A stretch of 64,000 bases of DNA from Selenomonadales bacterium (lineage in GTDB: Bacteria; Bacillota; Negativicutes; Sporomusales; UBA7701): the NCBI GenBank assembly GCA_029976065.1, contig JARKNV010000035.1:1-64000 (forward strand), written 5' to 3'. Made by a program: the position numbers and the translations under genes. The notes under the pieces are model-generated. The model saw nothing but the letters and a program-made list of their open reading frames with translations. It had not been told where the DNA came from and ran no database searches. Below are positions 11,537 to 20,270 of the stretch, in pieces (within the stretch, counting starts at the first letter, position 1; every line of letters begins with the position of its first letter).

Positions 11537-12238
11537 TCATTCCTTATGCGAGAAAAGCCGCTGCTCGATCTCGTTGCGATAATAATAAACCAGAAGACTG
11601 GCCACCACCAGCAGCGTCGTAATCACGATCGCCCAACGGATGCCGCGGGTCAGATGCTGGCCCAAAAACGAATACAGCACGATCGCCGGCGTCTGGCCGA
11701 TGCTCGTCGCCAGCGCATACTGCCGGAAAGCGATCGCCGTCAGCCCGGCCCCGTAACTTATCACCTTGAACGGGATCACCGGCGTCAGCCTGGTCACGAA
11801 CACCGCCAGCACCCCGTGGCGCTTGAAAAACTGGTCGGTCATATCGAGGTACTTCGGCCGCACGAACTTCTCCACCACCGGCCGCCCGTACCAGCGGGCG
11901 ATGCCGAAATCGAGAACCGCCCCGGCCAGCGCCCCGATCCACGAATACAGCGCCCCGTACTCCCAGCCGAAAATCCAGGCGTTCGTGATCGTAATCGCCA
12001 GGCCAGGCACCAGCGGCACCATCGACTGCACCGTCATCAGCGCAATCGACGTCACCGGCGCCCACACCCCGTATGCGAGAATAAACATCCTCAGCCCGTC
12101 GAAATCGCGGTGATGAAGATAACCGACCCCGGTCGCCACAAACTCCCGCACCCCGGGCACGAAAAAATACGCCGCCACGGCGCCGGCCAAAACCGATCCC
12201 TTCATAACATACAAACTTCTGTACGTCGGTTCGGCCAC
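11537..12238 (-). CDS. TVP38/TMEM64 (VTT-domain) membrane protein
   Basis: Polytopic membrane protein of 233 residues with about five hydrophobic helices. The VTT/SNARE-associated core is visible as GLAITITNAWIFG and LTPVIPFKVISYGAGL. Members of this family resemble DedA proteins and have been linked to lipid scrambling or membrane homeostasis; the molecular role here is not known. Adjacent genes are not functionally related. Confidence 0.85.
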   Translation of the reverse strand: MAEPTYRSLYVMKGSVLAGAVAAYFFVPGVREFVATGVGYLHHRDFDGLRMFILAYGVWAPVTSIALMTVQSMVPLVPGLAITITNAWIFGWEYGALYSWIGALAGAVLDFGIARWYGRPVVEKFVRPKYLDMTDQFFKRHGVLAVFVTRLTPVIPFKVISYGAGLTAIAFRQYALATSIGQTPAIVLYSFLGQHLTRGIRWAIVITTLLVVASLLVYYYRNEIEQRLFSHKE

Positions 12239-12352
12239 AGTAGCCGCCCCCCGTCCCCAATCCCGCGATATATATTAGTCGCCTCCCGCCGGAGCGTGAC
12301 GGCTGCAGGCAACTAATCTAGCATTCGCCAAATGCCGCCTCGCTATGTGCGG

Positions 12353-12580
12353 CTACTTCCCGCGCCCCTTCTTCCCCGCGGGATTCTTGATATTCTTCGG
12401 CAGACTCCGCCGCTTCCACCAGGTCGTAAACGACAGCACCAGGCAGCCGGCCGCGAACCCCACCATCAGCAGCCAGGGAATATTCACCCCGTCGCCCTCC
12501 TGCTCGCTGGCCCACAGGGCAAGGCCGCCGATGATCACCGTAGCCATGCTGATGATAAAATTCCTCAGAACAATATTCAC
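12353..12580 (-). CDS. Small two-helix membrane protein, unknown
   Basis: 75 residues with two hydrophobic helices (about residues 6-22 and 38-56) and a very basic tail (KNIKNPAGKKGRGK), suggesting an inside-facing C-terminus. I chose the GTG at 12580 because AAAGGAGAAATAACG precedes it; a longer ATG start at 12613 lacks a site. No family recognised. Confidence 0.65.
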   Translation of the reverse strand: MNIVLRNFIISMATVIIGGLALWASEQEGDGVNIPWLLMVGFAAGCLVLSFTTWWKRRSLPKNIKNPAGKKGRGK

Positions 12581-12684
12581 CGTTATTTCTCCTTTATCCT
12601 GACGTTCTAACATAGTTTATCCGCCGCGACGGCAAATTCCTGCCGGCGAACGGCAAGAAATCCGTACGAAATCCGGAAGAAAAA

Positions 12685-12704
12685 GAAACCGAGCCTTACT
12701 CGGT
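12685..12704 (-). terminator. Probable terminator of the DksA-like gene
   Basis: Six-bp stem ACCGAG / CTCGGT overlapping the stop codon of the DksA-like gene, followed on the minus strand by TTTCTTTTTCTTCC. Confidence 0.6.
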
Positions 12705-13385
12705 CTCTTCCTCTTCCGCCGCCTTGCGGGCCGCGGCCTCATTTCTCCGGCCGCGCGTGCCCGCCGCCGCAGCCGGTATGGCGTCTGCCCGGTCCACGAT
12801 CCCCTCATGCTCGTTGCTGTTCGGCCACAAGGCCTTGAAATCGTACGACCCGGGGATATCCTGCGGCGTATCCGAGCTCCCGTACTTCAGCGCCGCCTGC
12901 AGCGCATCCTCGCCGTCGAAGCCCACGAAATCGAACCGGGCCGAATCCAGGAACGAACGATGGAAAGGCGGCGCCAAAAGCTCCTCCTCCAGCGGCCGCG
13001 GCGTAGGATCGGCCACCTCGTCCAGCCGCTGGCAGTCGATGCAGTGGGTCGCCCACGGCAAAGCCTCCAGCCGCTCCTCGTCGATCGCCCGGCCGCACTT
13101 CTCGCACACCCCGTACGTCCCCCGGTCGACCTTACCCAGCGCCGCCTCCACCTCCTCCAGCAGCACATGGGCGTTATCCCTCAGCGCCACATCCTTGCCG
13201 CGCTCGAACACCGCGTCGCCGATATCCGCGGGATGATTGTCGTACACCGACAATTCCCCCAGCGAATCGCTCAATGTATCGCCGAGGCCCGTCTCCTCCA
13301 GGCGGGAAATCCTCTCGACCAGCCGTTCCTTCGTATCCTCCAGATCCTCGCGAAAATGCGTCAGCATCTGCCGGTCCACGCCCAT
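12696..13385 (-). CDS. DksA/TraR-family C4 zinc-finger protein (YteA type)
   Basis: 229 residues. A coiled-coil N-terminal half (HFREDLEDTKERLVERI) is followed by a C4 zinc finger (YGVCEKCGRAI ... THCIDCQ, about residues 96-125) and an acidic, alanine-rich tail. This layout matches YteA-like proteins common in spore-forming Firmicutes (family knowledge); their role is poorly defined, though relatives bind the RNA polymerase secondary channel. The ATG at 13385 lies very close to AGGGGGG, so the GTG at 13379 is a plausible alternative start. It lies 5 bp after the nitroreductase. Confidence 0.85.
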   Translation of the reverse strand: MGVDRQMLTHFREDLEDTKERLVERISRLEETGLGDTLSDSLGELSVYDNHPADIGDAVFERGKDVALRDNAHVLLEEVEAALGKVDRGTYGVCEKCGRAIDEERLEALPWATHCIDCQRLDEVADPTPRPLEEELLAPPFHRSFLDSARFDFVGFDGEDALQAALKYGSSDTPQDIPGSYDFKALWPNSNEHEGIVDRADAIPAAAAGTRGRRNEAAARKAAEEEETE

Positions 13386-13390
13386 CCCCC

Positions 13391-13921
13391 CTAATGCAAA
13401 ATCTTCGTCACGTCAGCCACCCGCAGGCGCTCCTTCGCCTCGTCCTCATCCGCCTCGTTGCTGTAGCCCAGGCACACGATCGCCACCGCCCTCAGCCGCG
13501 GCGGCGCCTCCACCAGCTCCTGCACCAGGCGCTCGTCGAAGCCCCCCACCCAGCAGGACGCCACCCCCAGCCCCGTAGCGGCCAGCAGCATATTCTGCGT
13601 CGCCGCCGCCGTATCCTGCAGGCAGTAAAGCTGCGCGCCCCGCTCGCCGTAGCGCTCGTTCGCCCGCGCCGGGTCGGCCATCACCACCACCACCGTCGGC
13701 GCCTCCGCCACCTGGTGCTGGCCGTGGCATGCCTCCGCCAGCCGCCGCTTCAGATCGGCGTTCTGCACCACATAAAAATACCACGGCTGCAGATTGCCGG
13801 CGCTCGGCGCCCAGCAGGCCGCCTCCAACAGCCGCGTCAGCGTCGGCTCAGGCACCGGCACCGTCGTAAACTGGCGGACGGCGTGAGTCTCGCGCATCGC
13901 ATCGAAAACATCCTTGGTCAA
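13391..13921 (-). CDS. Nitroreductase-family FMN oxidoreductase
   Basis: 176-residue NAD(P)H:FMN-dependent reductase. R-x-x-H-A-V-R-Q-F (FMN phosphate region) opens the protein, followed by EAACWAPSAGNLQPW, the signature of the family, and GVASCWVGGF near the C-terminus. I place the start at TTG 13921 because AGGGAGGTAATACT precedes it. The longer in-frame ATG at 14035 would draw 38 residues from repeat R5. The substrate is unknown. Confidence 0.85.
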   Translation of the reverse strand: MTKDVFDAMRETHAVRQFTTVPVPEPTLTRLLEAACWAPSAGNLQPWYFYVVQNADLKRRLAEACHGQHQVAEAPTVVVVMADPARANERYGERGAQLYCLQDTAAATQNMLLAATGLGVASCWVGGFDERLVQELVEAPPRLRAVAIVCLGYSNEADEDEAKERLRVADVTKILH

Positions 13922-13957
13922 AAGTATTACCTCCCTATAATGAAATAACCTCCGTGA

Positions 13958-14077
13958 GGTTGCGTTAAAAGCTCCAGATGCAAGGCGCACCGGAAGAGCG
14001 CGCCGCGACGCGTACTTGGTTGCGTACGCTAGCAAGCGCTCTGAGGAGCAACGCCGCAGATGGACCTTTTACGCGAC
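13958..14077. repeat. Intergenic palindromic repeat, copy R5 (120 bp)
   Basis: GGTTGCGTTAAAAGCTCCAGATGC on the left pairs with GGTCGCGTAAAAGGTCCATCTGC read from the right. The centre is GCGTACTTGGTTGCGTACGC. It occupies nearly all of the gap between the nitroreductase and the DUF5665-like gene. Being in frame, it falsely extends the nitroreductase. Confidence 0.8.
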
Positions 14078-14082
14078 CGAAC

Positions 14083-14388
14083 TTAAAAACGGCCTTTCCC
14101 GTTCGTCTCCTCCACTATTCGCATAATCTCGGCGATGAAGCCGCCGATGCCGGGGATATTCAGCATGATCACCCGGCGGAAGAACTCCAGCATCAGCGCG
14201 AAAATCAGCGTCGCCCCGATCGCGATCCCCAGCCCCCGCGCCAGCCCGGCCGCGAAATTCAGGAACAGCATCCGCGCCGGCCGCTGCATCAGCTCCACAT
14301 ACTCGGCCACGTTCATCTTCTCCAGATACTGCGCCAGCCGTTCCAGCTGGGCAGCGATCACGTCCGCCTTGCCAACATCCTGCGCCAT
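14083..14388 (-). CDS. DUF5665-like membrane protein
   Basis: 101 residues with a basic-amphipathic N-terminal half (QLERLAQYLEKMNVAEYVEL), then one or two helices (FAAGLARGLGIAIGATLIFALMLEFF) and IPGIGGFIAEI near the end. This is the layout of DUF5665 proteins of Firmicutes (from memory). The start is taken at 14388 with GGGGG seven bases upstream; the ATG at 14394 is an alternative. The function is unknown. Confidence 0.7.
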   Translation of the reverse strand: MAQDVGKADVIAAQLERLAQYLEKMNVAEYVELMQRPARMLFLNFAAGLARGLGIAIGATLIFALMLEFFRRVIMLNIPGIGGFIAEIMRIVEETNGKGRF

Positions 14389-14577
14389 CGGCATACCCCC
14401 ATATAGCCTAGTATCTCCACGCGGCGGCAAAAAATAAGGCCGCATACCGCGTCCGCCGCGCCGCCGCGCCGGCTTGCCGGCCGGCAAATTCTCTTTTCCC
14501 GGCTAAAGGAACGACGCCTTTTCCACCGAAATATCAATATATTCACACCCAATCAAATCATGAGAGAAGGTACGACC

Positions 14578-15267
14578 GTGCCTGCAGGTGAAACCTCCTC
14601 CGAATTCGCCATCCTCTCCCTGCCCTGGATCGACGCCGTCGCCCCCTCCCCCTGGGAAGACGTCCTGGCGTTGGCCGCCAGGCGGACTTACCGCAAGAAT
14701 GAATTTGTCATCAAGTCCGGCCAGATCCTCGACCACCTCTATTATTTGCGAAACGGCGAGCTGAAAACCCTGGCGGTCGGCAGCGACGGGCAGCAGAAAA
14801 CGCTCTGGTTCCTGGCCGCCGGCAGCGTTTTCGGCGAAACGCCCCTCTTCAACCGCAAACCGTGCGCCTATCTCTTCCAGGCAGTCACCGACTGCGAGAT
14901 ATACCTTTTCCCTAGGGAATTGCTGACCGAACTGTTAACAAACCGCCCCAGCCTCGCCCAGACGCTCATCACCACCCTTACCCGTAAGGTGCACATCCTC
15001 TCCTGCCAGATCGAAGACTCCCTGTTTTGCAAACCGGTCATCAGGGTCGCCAAACTCATCTACCTTCTATACCAGACAAAACAAAAGGCAGGGAATGAGT
15101 CCCTGCCCGTCACGCAAGAGGATATCGCCGCCGTCCTCGGCCTTCACCGCGTAACCGTAAACCAGTCGGTACGGGCGATGAAGCTCGACGGTATCCTCGA
15201 CATCAAAAACCATCATATTGTCGTCAAAAGCGTCGAAAAACTGCAGGCTCTGGCCTCCGGGGAATAA
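14578..15267 (+). CDS. Crp/Fnr-family transcriptional regulator
   Basis: 229 residues: a cyclic-nucleotide-binding-like sensor domain (about 20-130; LRNGELKTLAVGSDGQQKTLWF, given here as LRNGELKTL and FGETPLFNRKPC) and a C-terminal winged helix with EDIAAVLGLHRVTVNQSVRAM. No N-terminal Cys cluster is present, so it is not a canonical oxygen-sensing FNR. I prefer the GTG at 14578 (AGAGAAGG upstream) over the ATG at 14560. It converges on the nhaC operon with a 5-bp gap, so it is a candidate, not proven, regulator of that operon. Confidence 0.88.
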   Translation: MPAGETSSEFAILSLPWIDAVAPSPWEDVLALAARRTYRKNEFVIKSGQILDHLYYLRNGELKTLAVGSDGQQKTLWFLAAGSVFGETPLFNRKPCAYLFQAVTDCEIYLFPRELLTELLTNRPSLAQTLITTLTRKVHILSCQIEDSLFCKPVIRVAKLIYLLYQTKQKAGNESLPVTQEDIAAVLGLHRVTVNQSVRAMKLDGILDIKNHHIVVKSVEKLQALASGE

Positions 15268-15272
15268 TCCCC

Positions 15273-16694
15273 CTACCGGCCGTCCGCCGTCGTCTTCCCC
15301 GGCCCGCGGACCGGGCTGCCGTCGGAGCGCCAGATGCCGATGCCGCTATAAGCCAGCAAAATCGAAAACACCGGCACGAGCCAGTTCAGCAGGGCATACG
15401 GGGCGAACTCGTACGCGCTCACGCCGAGAACCGCCAGGATATAAAACGCGTGCACGCTCCAGGGAATCAGAGGACAGCCGATCGTACCGCCGTCCTCGCA
15501 CGTCCGTGACAGCACCCTGAGGCTGACGTCCTTCTCCCGGAACACCGGCACGAACGCCCGGCCGGGGATAATCACCGCCACCATCTGGCTGCCAGTCCCC
15601 AGCAGCATGATATAGCCGGCCGCCAGCACCGAAACCACCAGACGGCCCGTATTGGTCGCCCAGCGAGTGGCGGCGTCGATCAGCGCCTCCAGGGTACGGA
15701 TCTTCTCCAGCACGCCACCGAAGGCCACCCCGCTGATCAGCAGCACCAGCGTGCCCATGATGCTGTTCAGCCCGCCGCGGCTCAAAAGCGCGTCCACCTG
15801 CTTGACGCCGGTATTCGCCTTATAGCCCGCGGTCACCGCCTGGATCATCTCCTTCACCGAGCTCCCCTGCAGCGCCCACGCCGTCACCAGGCCCACGGCG
15901 ACGCAGAAAAACAGCAGCGGCACAGCCGGCATGCGCCGGTAAGCCAGCACCATCAGCACCGCGGGCGGCAGCAGCGTCCACAACGAAAGATTGAACTTGC
16001 CGGCGATCGCCTGCAGAATCACCGGGATATTGCCTTCCGTTCCCGTGCCGGTGTGCTGCATGCCCATCACAAGATAAATAATTGCCGAAACCACAGCCGC
16101 CGGGACCGTCGTCCACATCATCGACGCGATATGCGGGAACAGCTCCACCTCGCACACCGACGCCGTGATATTGGTCGAATCCGACACCGGGGACATCTTA
16201 TCGCCGAAATAAGCGCCAGCCACGATCGAGCCCACCACCATCGGCAGCGGATAGCCGAGCGCCTGGCCCACGCCCGTCAGCGCCACCCCCACCGTGCCCA
16301 TCGTCCCGAAGGACGTGCCGGTGGCCGTCGACGCGATCACGCACAACAGGAACGACGTCATCAGGAAACTGCTCGGCGAAATGAGCGTAAGACCCCAGTA
16401 AATAATCGTCGGAATCGTCCCGGCCAGTATCCAGGCGCCGATCAACATCCCCACCGCGACCAGAATGAGGATCGCCACCAGCACCCTGGCGATGGCCTCG
16501 AACATCCCCTTCTGCATCTCATCCCACGAATAGCCGAACGCCGCCCCGAAACAACAGGCGATGGCCGTCGCCAGCACCAGCGGCAGAATCGCGCCGACCT
16601 TCAGCACCGCCGTCCCGTAGAGAATAACCGTCACCGGAATTATGAACGACAAACCGGCCAGCCAAAGCGAAGGTTTTTTATCAACGCTGTTCAT
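15273..16694 (-). CDS. nhaC: NhaC-type Na+/H+ antiporter
   Basis: 473-residue membrane antiporter with about eleven hydrophobic segments. The NhaC signature region is visible: GTSFGTMGTVGVALTGVG, AGAYFGDKMSPVSDSTN and GTIGCPLIPWSVHAF. Members exchange Na+ for H+, and some exchange malate/lactate. It is the last gene of a three-gene minus-strand operon after the AprA-like flavoprotein and ferredoxin (gap 33 bp), which suggests the ion exchange supports that redox pathway. GAGGAGGACCGCGG precedes the ATG. Confidence 0.9.
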   Translation of the reverse strand: MNSVDKKPSLWLAGLSFIIPVTVILYGTAVLKVGAILPLVLATAIACCFGAAFGYSWDEMQKGMFEAIARVLVAILILVAVGMLIGAWILAGTIPTIIYWGLTLISPSSFLMTSFLLCVIASTATGTSFGTMGTVGVALTGVGQALGYPLPMVVGSIVAGAYFGDKMSPVSDSTNITASVCEVELFPHIASMMWTTVPAAVVSAIIYLVMGMQHTGTGTEGNIPVILQAIAGKFNLSLWTLLPPAVLMVLAYRRMPAVPLLFFCVAVGLVTAWALQGSSVKEMIQAVTAGYKANTGVKQVDALLSRGGLNSIMGTLVLLISGVAFGGVLEKIRTLEALIDAATRWATNTGRLVVSVLAAGYIMLLGTGSQMVAVIIPGRAFVPVFREKDVSLRVLSRTCEDGGTIGCPLIPWSVHAFYILAVLGVSAYEFAPYALLNWLVPVFSILLAYSGIGIWRSDGSPVRGPGKTTADGR

Positions 16695-16727
16695 CCGCGG
16701 TCCTCCTCACGCAAATATTATGAAACA

Positions 16728-16928
16728 CTACACGATCAGGCAGGGAAACTCCATCTTCGCGGCGCCCACGGGGCACTCAATCTCGCACACGCCGCAGTAC
16801 CAGCAGTCGTTCTTATACTTGTTGTAAGGGCGCTTTTTTTGCGGGTCCATATGGATAACGTCGCCCGGGCACTCCTCGGCGCACCGCCCGCAGCCGATGC
16901 ACCTATCCTTGTCAACCTTTACACCCAC
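16728..16928 (-). CDS. 4Fe-4S ferredoxin, AprB-like
   Basis: 66 residues with two cluster motifs: CIGCGRCAEECP and CWYCGVCEIECP. The loop between them (GDVIHMDPQKKRPYNKYKNDC region) resembles the N-terminal part of the adenylylsulfate reductase beta subunit, but the long AprB C-terminal tail is absent. The start is GTG 16928 with AGAGGAGTGGTATT. It is 21 bp downstream of the AprA-like gene and probably forms an AprAB-like heterodimer with it. Confidence 0.9.
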   Translation of the reverse strand: MGVKVDKDRCIGCGRCAEECPGDVIHMDPQKKRPYNKYKNDCWYCGVCEIECPVGAAKMEFPCLIV

Positions 16929-16949
16929 AATACCACTCCTCTCGCGCCG

Positions 16950-18638
16950 TCATACCCGGTGGGCCGGCACCGGCCTGGCAGAAACGGCCATCAGCCCGGT
17001 CGCCGCATCCTTCGCCACCACGGCGTACTTTTTTTCCCAGGCCGGGGCCTTCTTCGGGTAATCGAGCCGGTAGTGGCCGTAGCCCCAGCGGCTCTCCCTG
17101 CGGGCCAGCGATGCGCGCACGGCCATCTCCAGCGTGTCGATGATCGCCTCGACCTCCACGAACTTCATCACCTCGTGGTAATCGCGGGCCCTTACCCTGC
17201 CCATATCTTCCCGGAAGCGCTCCACGGCGCCGAGCGCCGCCATAAGCCTGGCCTCGTTCTTCGGCGACGTCAGGTGCGGCTTGATCATCCGCCTGACCTT
17301 GAACTCCATCTCCTCGGGGTCATAGCCGTCCTCCCGGTCGAGCGGCGCGGCCAGCCGCGCCAGTTCGCGCGCCACCTCTTCCTCGTCCGGAGCTTGGAAC
17401 GCCAGGTCGTCCATCCGTCCGGCCGCATCCTCGGCGGCCACCGTACCGAACACCCACGCCGCGCCGACGAACCCCCACCCGGTCGAGGCCACATCGCCGG
17501 CGGCATAAAGGTTGCGCACAGCCGTCTCCGCGTTTACGCCCACCAGCGCCCCCGTCGGCCCGTGCCCGCCGCACATATTCGGTCCGGACAGCGTCAACTC
17601 GATCAGATCGCGGCCGATATCGATGCCCTTGAGAGCGAAAAACTCCTTCTCTGTCGGACGTTCGGCGGCGAAAATGCCCTCCTTGATCAATTCGATCGTC
17701 TCTGCCGGCAGATGGCGAAGGTCGTAATAGATCGGCCCGCGCCCCTCCTTGATCTCGGTGCGCATCGCCTGCTCGCGCACCCCCGATGGAGCCCGTTCGA
17801 GGAACTCGGGCGAATACTTCGTCATGAACCGCTCGCCGAGCGAATTCACCAGATAGCCGCCGTGGCGGATGAAGGTCGAATGGCCGGGGCCCTCATAATC
17901 CTTCAGCATCGGCGAAACATCGTTATACTCCATATTCGCCAGTTCGCCGCCGGCATGGTACACCATCGAGTATCCCTCGCCGGCGTTGTACGGGCAGTCG
18001 AAGGTGCCGAACAGATAACCCGAATCCGGCAGGCCGAACCGCCCCTGCCCGCCGGTGCAGAGAATAACCGCCTTGGCGGTGCACGCTTGGAAAACGCCGC
18101 TGCGGATATTGAACAGCGCCGCTCCCGTCACCCGGCCGTCGGCCGAGAACAGGCGGGTGGCCATCGTCCGGTTCAGCACCTTCACCCCGTGCTCCTCCAG
18201 CAACTTCGCCATCGCCGGTTTGATATCGCCGCGCATCTCCGCCAGAAAAGCGCCTTTCGGGTGAAACTTCTGCACCATATAATGCCCGTTCTCGTCGCGG
18301 GGGAATGTCGCTACCCCCCAGTCCTCCAGCTCGCGGAGAATGGCGAAACTCTTCTCCGCCACGACCCGGCTGATATTGGGATCGGCTATCCCGTCGCTCA
18401 TCATGTCGATCGAATCGACATACTCCTGCACCGTCGCCACGCCGGGAACGGTAACGTTGTTGAACGCATCCATTCCCCGGCAAATCGAACCGCCGCGGCG
18501 GACCGTCGCCTTATCGACGATCAGCACCAACAAGGCCGGGTTCTTTTTTTTCGCCTTCAGCGCCGCCATCGGGCCGGCGGTCCCGCCGCCGATAATCAGC
18601 AGATCGACCTGCAAATCCTCTTTACGGGTAATCTTCAC
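16950..18638 (-). CDS. AprA/fumarate-reductase-like FAD flavoprotein
   Basis: 562 residues. The FAD-binding N-terminus is DLLIIGGGTAGPMAALKA, followed by RRGGSICRGMDAF. A second FAD loop is NLYAAGDVASTGWGFVG, and GPNMCGGHGPTGALVG contains the candidate active-site His. The C-terminal helical domain (RDYHEVMKFVEVEAI ... RRESRWGYGHYRLDYP) resembles the AprA alpha subunit more than SdhA/FrdA. No ATP sulfurylase or sulfite reductase is nearby, so true APS reduction is doubtful. The GTG at 18638 has AAGGAGGGAGATGCC. First gene of the operon with ferredoxin and nhaC. Confidence 0.82.
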   Translation of the reverse strand: MKITRKEDLQVDLLIIGGGTAGPMAALKAKKKNPALLVLIVDKATVRRGGSICRGMDAFNNVTVPGVATVQEYVDSIDMMSDGIADPNISRVVAEKSFAILRELEDWGVATFPRDENGHYMVQKFHPKGAFLAEMRGDIKPAMAKLLEEHGVKVLNRTMATRLFSADGRVTGAALFNIRSGVFQACTAKAVILCTGGQGRFGLPDSGYLFGTFDCPYNAGEGYSMVYHAGGELANMEYNDVSPMLKDYEGPGHSTFIRHGGYLVNSLGERFMTKYSPEFLERAPSGVREQAMRTEIKEGRGPIYYDLRHLPAETIELIKEGIFAAERPTEKEFFALKGIDIGRDLIELTLSGPNMCGGHGPTGALVGVNAETAVRNLYAAGDVASTGWGFVGAAWVFGTVAAEDAAGRMDDLAFQAPDEEEVARELARLAAPLDREDGYDPEEMEFKVRRMIKPHLTSPKNEARLMAALGAVERFREDMGRVRARDYHEVMKFVEVEAIIDTLEMAVRASLARRESRWGYGHYRLDYPKKAPAWEKKYAVVAKDAATGLMAVSARPVPAHRV

Positions 18639-18800
18639 GGCATCTCCCTCCTTGTCCACCACAATATACCAACATATCCCGTAAAGTCTGTAGTCTCATT
18701 TACATTCCGGCCTCCCGGCGGCGATTTTTTTATTCGGAGTGTAAGCCTCCCGAGCAAATTTTTCCCCCGCCCCTTCACCCACACCGCTACTTTTTGACAT

Positions 18801-18830
18801 TAGTCGCAAAAGCTCGGTTTTTTACGACTA
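18801..18830. promoter_or_regulatory. Inverted repeat in divergent region, candidate operator
   Basis: TAGTCGCAAAA, six bases, TTTTTTACGACTA: arms match at 10 of 11 positions. It lies between the divergent AprA-like gene and the 48-residue ORF, overlapping the presumed -35 zone of the latter (TAAAAT at 18843-18848 could be its -10). Neither side is followed by a T-tract suited to termination. Confidence 0.5.
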
Positions 18831-18881
18831 GCAAAGGCATACTAAAATCATACAACCTTCACACAAGGAGGTGCCAATAAC

Positions 18882-19028
18882 ATGCCCGCCATCCGCTTCA
18901 TCACCGAACCGGACGCCTCAATCGCCGGACAGAATTCTCCCGCTGCCCCCGGCTATGTCGTCATCCCCCCCGATAAAGACGAAATTCTCGCCAACCTCCA
19001 CACCTGCTATTACCCGCCCGGCTTCTGA
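18882..19028 (+). CDS. Small orphan protein, 48 residues
   Basis: The start codon is preceded by a near-perfect CAAGGAGGTGCCAATAAC site, and a clean terminator follows 23 bp after the stop, so this is very likely a real gene. The protein is soluble, proline-rich, and ends in TCYYPPGF with a single Cys. A PGYVVIPPDKDEILANL segment sits in the middle. I recognise no family. It is transcribed divergently from the AprA-like operon across the 18801-18830 inverted repeat. Confidence 0.75.
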   Translation: MPAIRFITEPDASIAGQNSPAAPGYVVIPPDKDEILANLHTCYYPPGF

Positions 19029-19050
19029 CCGCCTTTTCCGTCGCCCACAA

Positions 19051-19078
19051 AAAAACCGGGGCTGCCGCCCCGGTTTTT
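19051..19078. terminator. Bidirectional terminator
   Basis: AAAAACCGGGGC / GCCCCGGTTTTT with loop TGCC, between the 48-residue ORF and the convergent MFS gene. The stem is nearly identical to that at 20357-20382. Confidence 0.9.
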
Positions 19079-19079
19079 C

Positions 19080-20270
19080 TCACCCTTCCAGTTGCCCTTC
19101 CTCCAGCCGCGAAAACAGTCCCCCGGCGACCAGTCCGGCGCCGAGGATCATCATCGTATTAGCCACCGACCAGTCCGCCAGCAGCCCGATCAGCGGATTC
19201 ACCGCCACAATCGCCAGCGTCCGGCACATCGACGACGCCGACAGCACCGTCGCCCGCTTATCTGACGGAATGTGCCTGTTCATGTACGCGCTAAAAATCA
19301 CCGCCCGCGGCAGGCTGAAGGTGAAACCGGCCACGATCAGCGCCGCCACGGCCGTCAGGCTGTCCGTCAGCCCCAGCAGCACGAACGCCGCGCCCGCCGT
19401 CGCCACCGACGCCGTCAGCAGCCGCCGCTTCGACCCCAACAGCTTCTCCAGCCGCTCCACATTGCTCAAAAACGCTATCTGCCCCAAACAGGCCGCCGCA
19501 TGAACCACGCCGTAATACGCCACCGGCAGCCCGGCCGCCGCCAGCAGCGGCTGAAAGAGCCATATCAGTCCCCACGCCAGCGCATTCGTCACCGCCAGCT
19601 CCGCCGTCATCGCCAGCAGCACCCGGTTGCCCGCGAAAAACCTTGCCCCCTCGCGGAGGATTGCCCCGTAGCCCGGCCGGGAGGCGCCCGCCGCCCGCAC
19701 CGGCGGCTCCTGCAGCGTGCAGGCCAGCGCGAACGCCGCCAGCGCCGGCAACACGTAAAACCGCATCGGCGCTTCATAACCGAAATAGCCGGCCATAAAC
19801 CCGCCGGCGATCGTCGCCGCCACGATTCCCCCGAGCTTGAACGACTCCAGCGCCGCCAGCGTCCGCTTGGCCCCGCTCTCCAGCCCCGCCGCCTTCAGAC
19901 TGTCGTAGGCCAGCGCCTCGTCCGCCCCCGAATGAAGGGTGAACGCCGCGGCGAACAGCACCTCCGCCGCCAGGAACACGGTAAAATCCGGCTTGCTCAC
20001 ATACAGCAGCGCCGCCGCCGCCGCGATTACGCTGCCCGCCATCAGCGACGCCTTGCGGCCGAGAAAATCGGCCACCGTCCCGGTCGGCACCTCGAGCAGA
20101 AAAATCCACAGCATAAACCACGAGTTCAGGAACAGCACCTGGGAAAGCCTCAGCCCGCCCCACTCGGTATAGAAAGGGATGAGGACCGCCGCGAAAAAGT
20201 GCATCCAGAACAGCAGGCGGATGCCCATCAGCTTCCACAAATTGGCCACATATCCACGCTGCGCGGACAT
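19080..20270 (-). CDS. Major facilitator superfamily transporter
   Basis: 396 residues, about twelve membrane helices, with the helix 2-3 loop motif as EVPTGTVADFLGRKASLM. This is the pattern of drug/metabolite exporters of the MFS-1 group. The start is placed at ATG 20270 (GAGGGGGAGGGAAAA upstream) rather than 12 codons earlier. Its substrate cannot be told. It is flanked by two near-identical terminators, so it is a single-gene unit. Confidence 0.85.
   Translation of the reverse strand: MSAQRGYVANLWKLMGIRLLFWMHFFAAVLIPFYTEWGGLRLSQVLFLNSWFMLWIFLLEVPTGTVADFLGRKASLMAGSVIAAAAALLYVSKPDFTVFLAAEVLFAAAFTLHSGADEALAYDSLKAAGLESGAKRTLAALESFKLGGIVAATIAGGFMAGYFGYEAPMRFYVLPALAAFALACTLQEPPVRAAGASRPGYGAILREGARFFAGNRVLLAMTAELAVTNALAWGLIWLFQPLLAAAGLPVAYYGVVHAAACLGQIAFLSNVERLEKLLGSKRRLLTASVATAGAAFVLLGLTDSLTAVAALIVAGFTFSLPRAVIFSAYMNRHIPSDKRATVLSASSMCRTLAIVAVNPLIGLLADWSVANTMMILGAGLVAGGLFSRLEEGQLEG

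Noticed and set aside
13922-14035. N-terminal extension of the nitroreductase
   Set aside because: The extra 38 codons lie in repeat R5 and its flank; the TTG at 13921 has the ribosome site.
16053-18797. 914-codon open frame on the plus strand
   Set aside because: Antisense to nhaC, ferredoxin and the AprA-like gene; Arg/His-rich translation typical of GC-rich shadow frames, no ribosome site, and the opposite strand encodes recognisable families.
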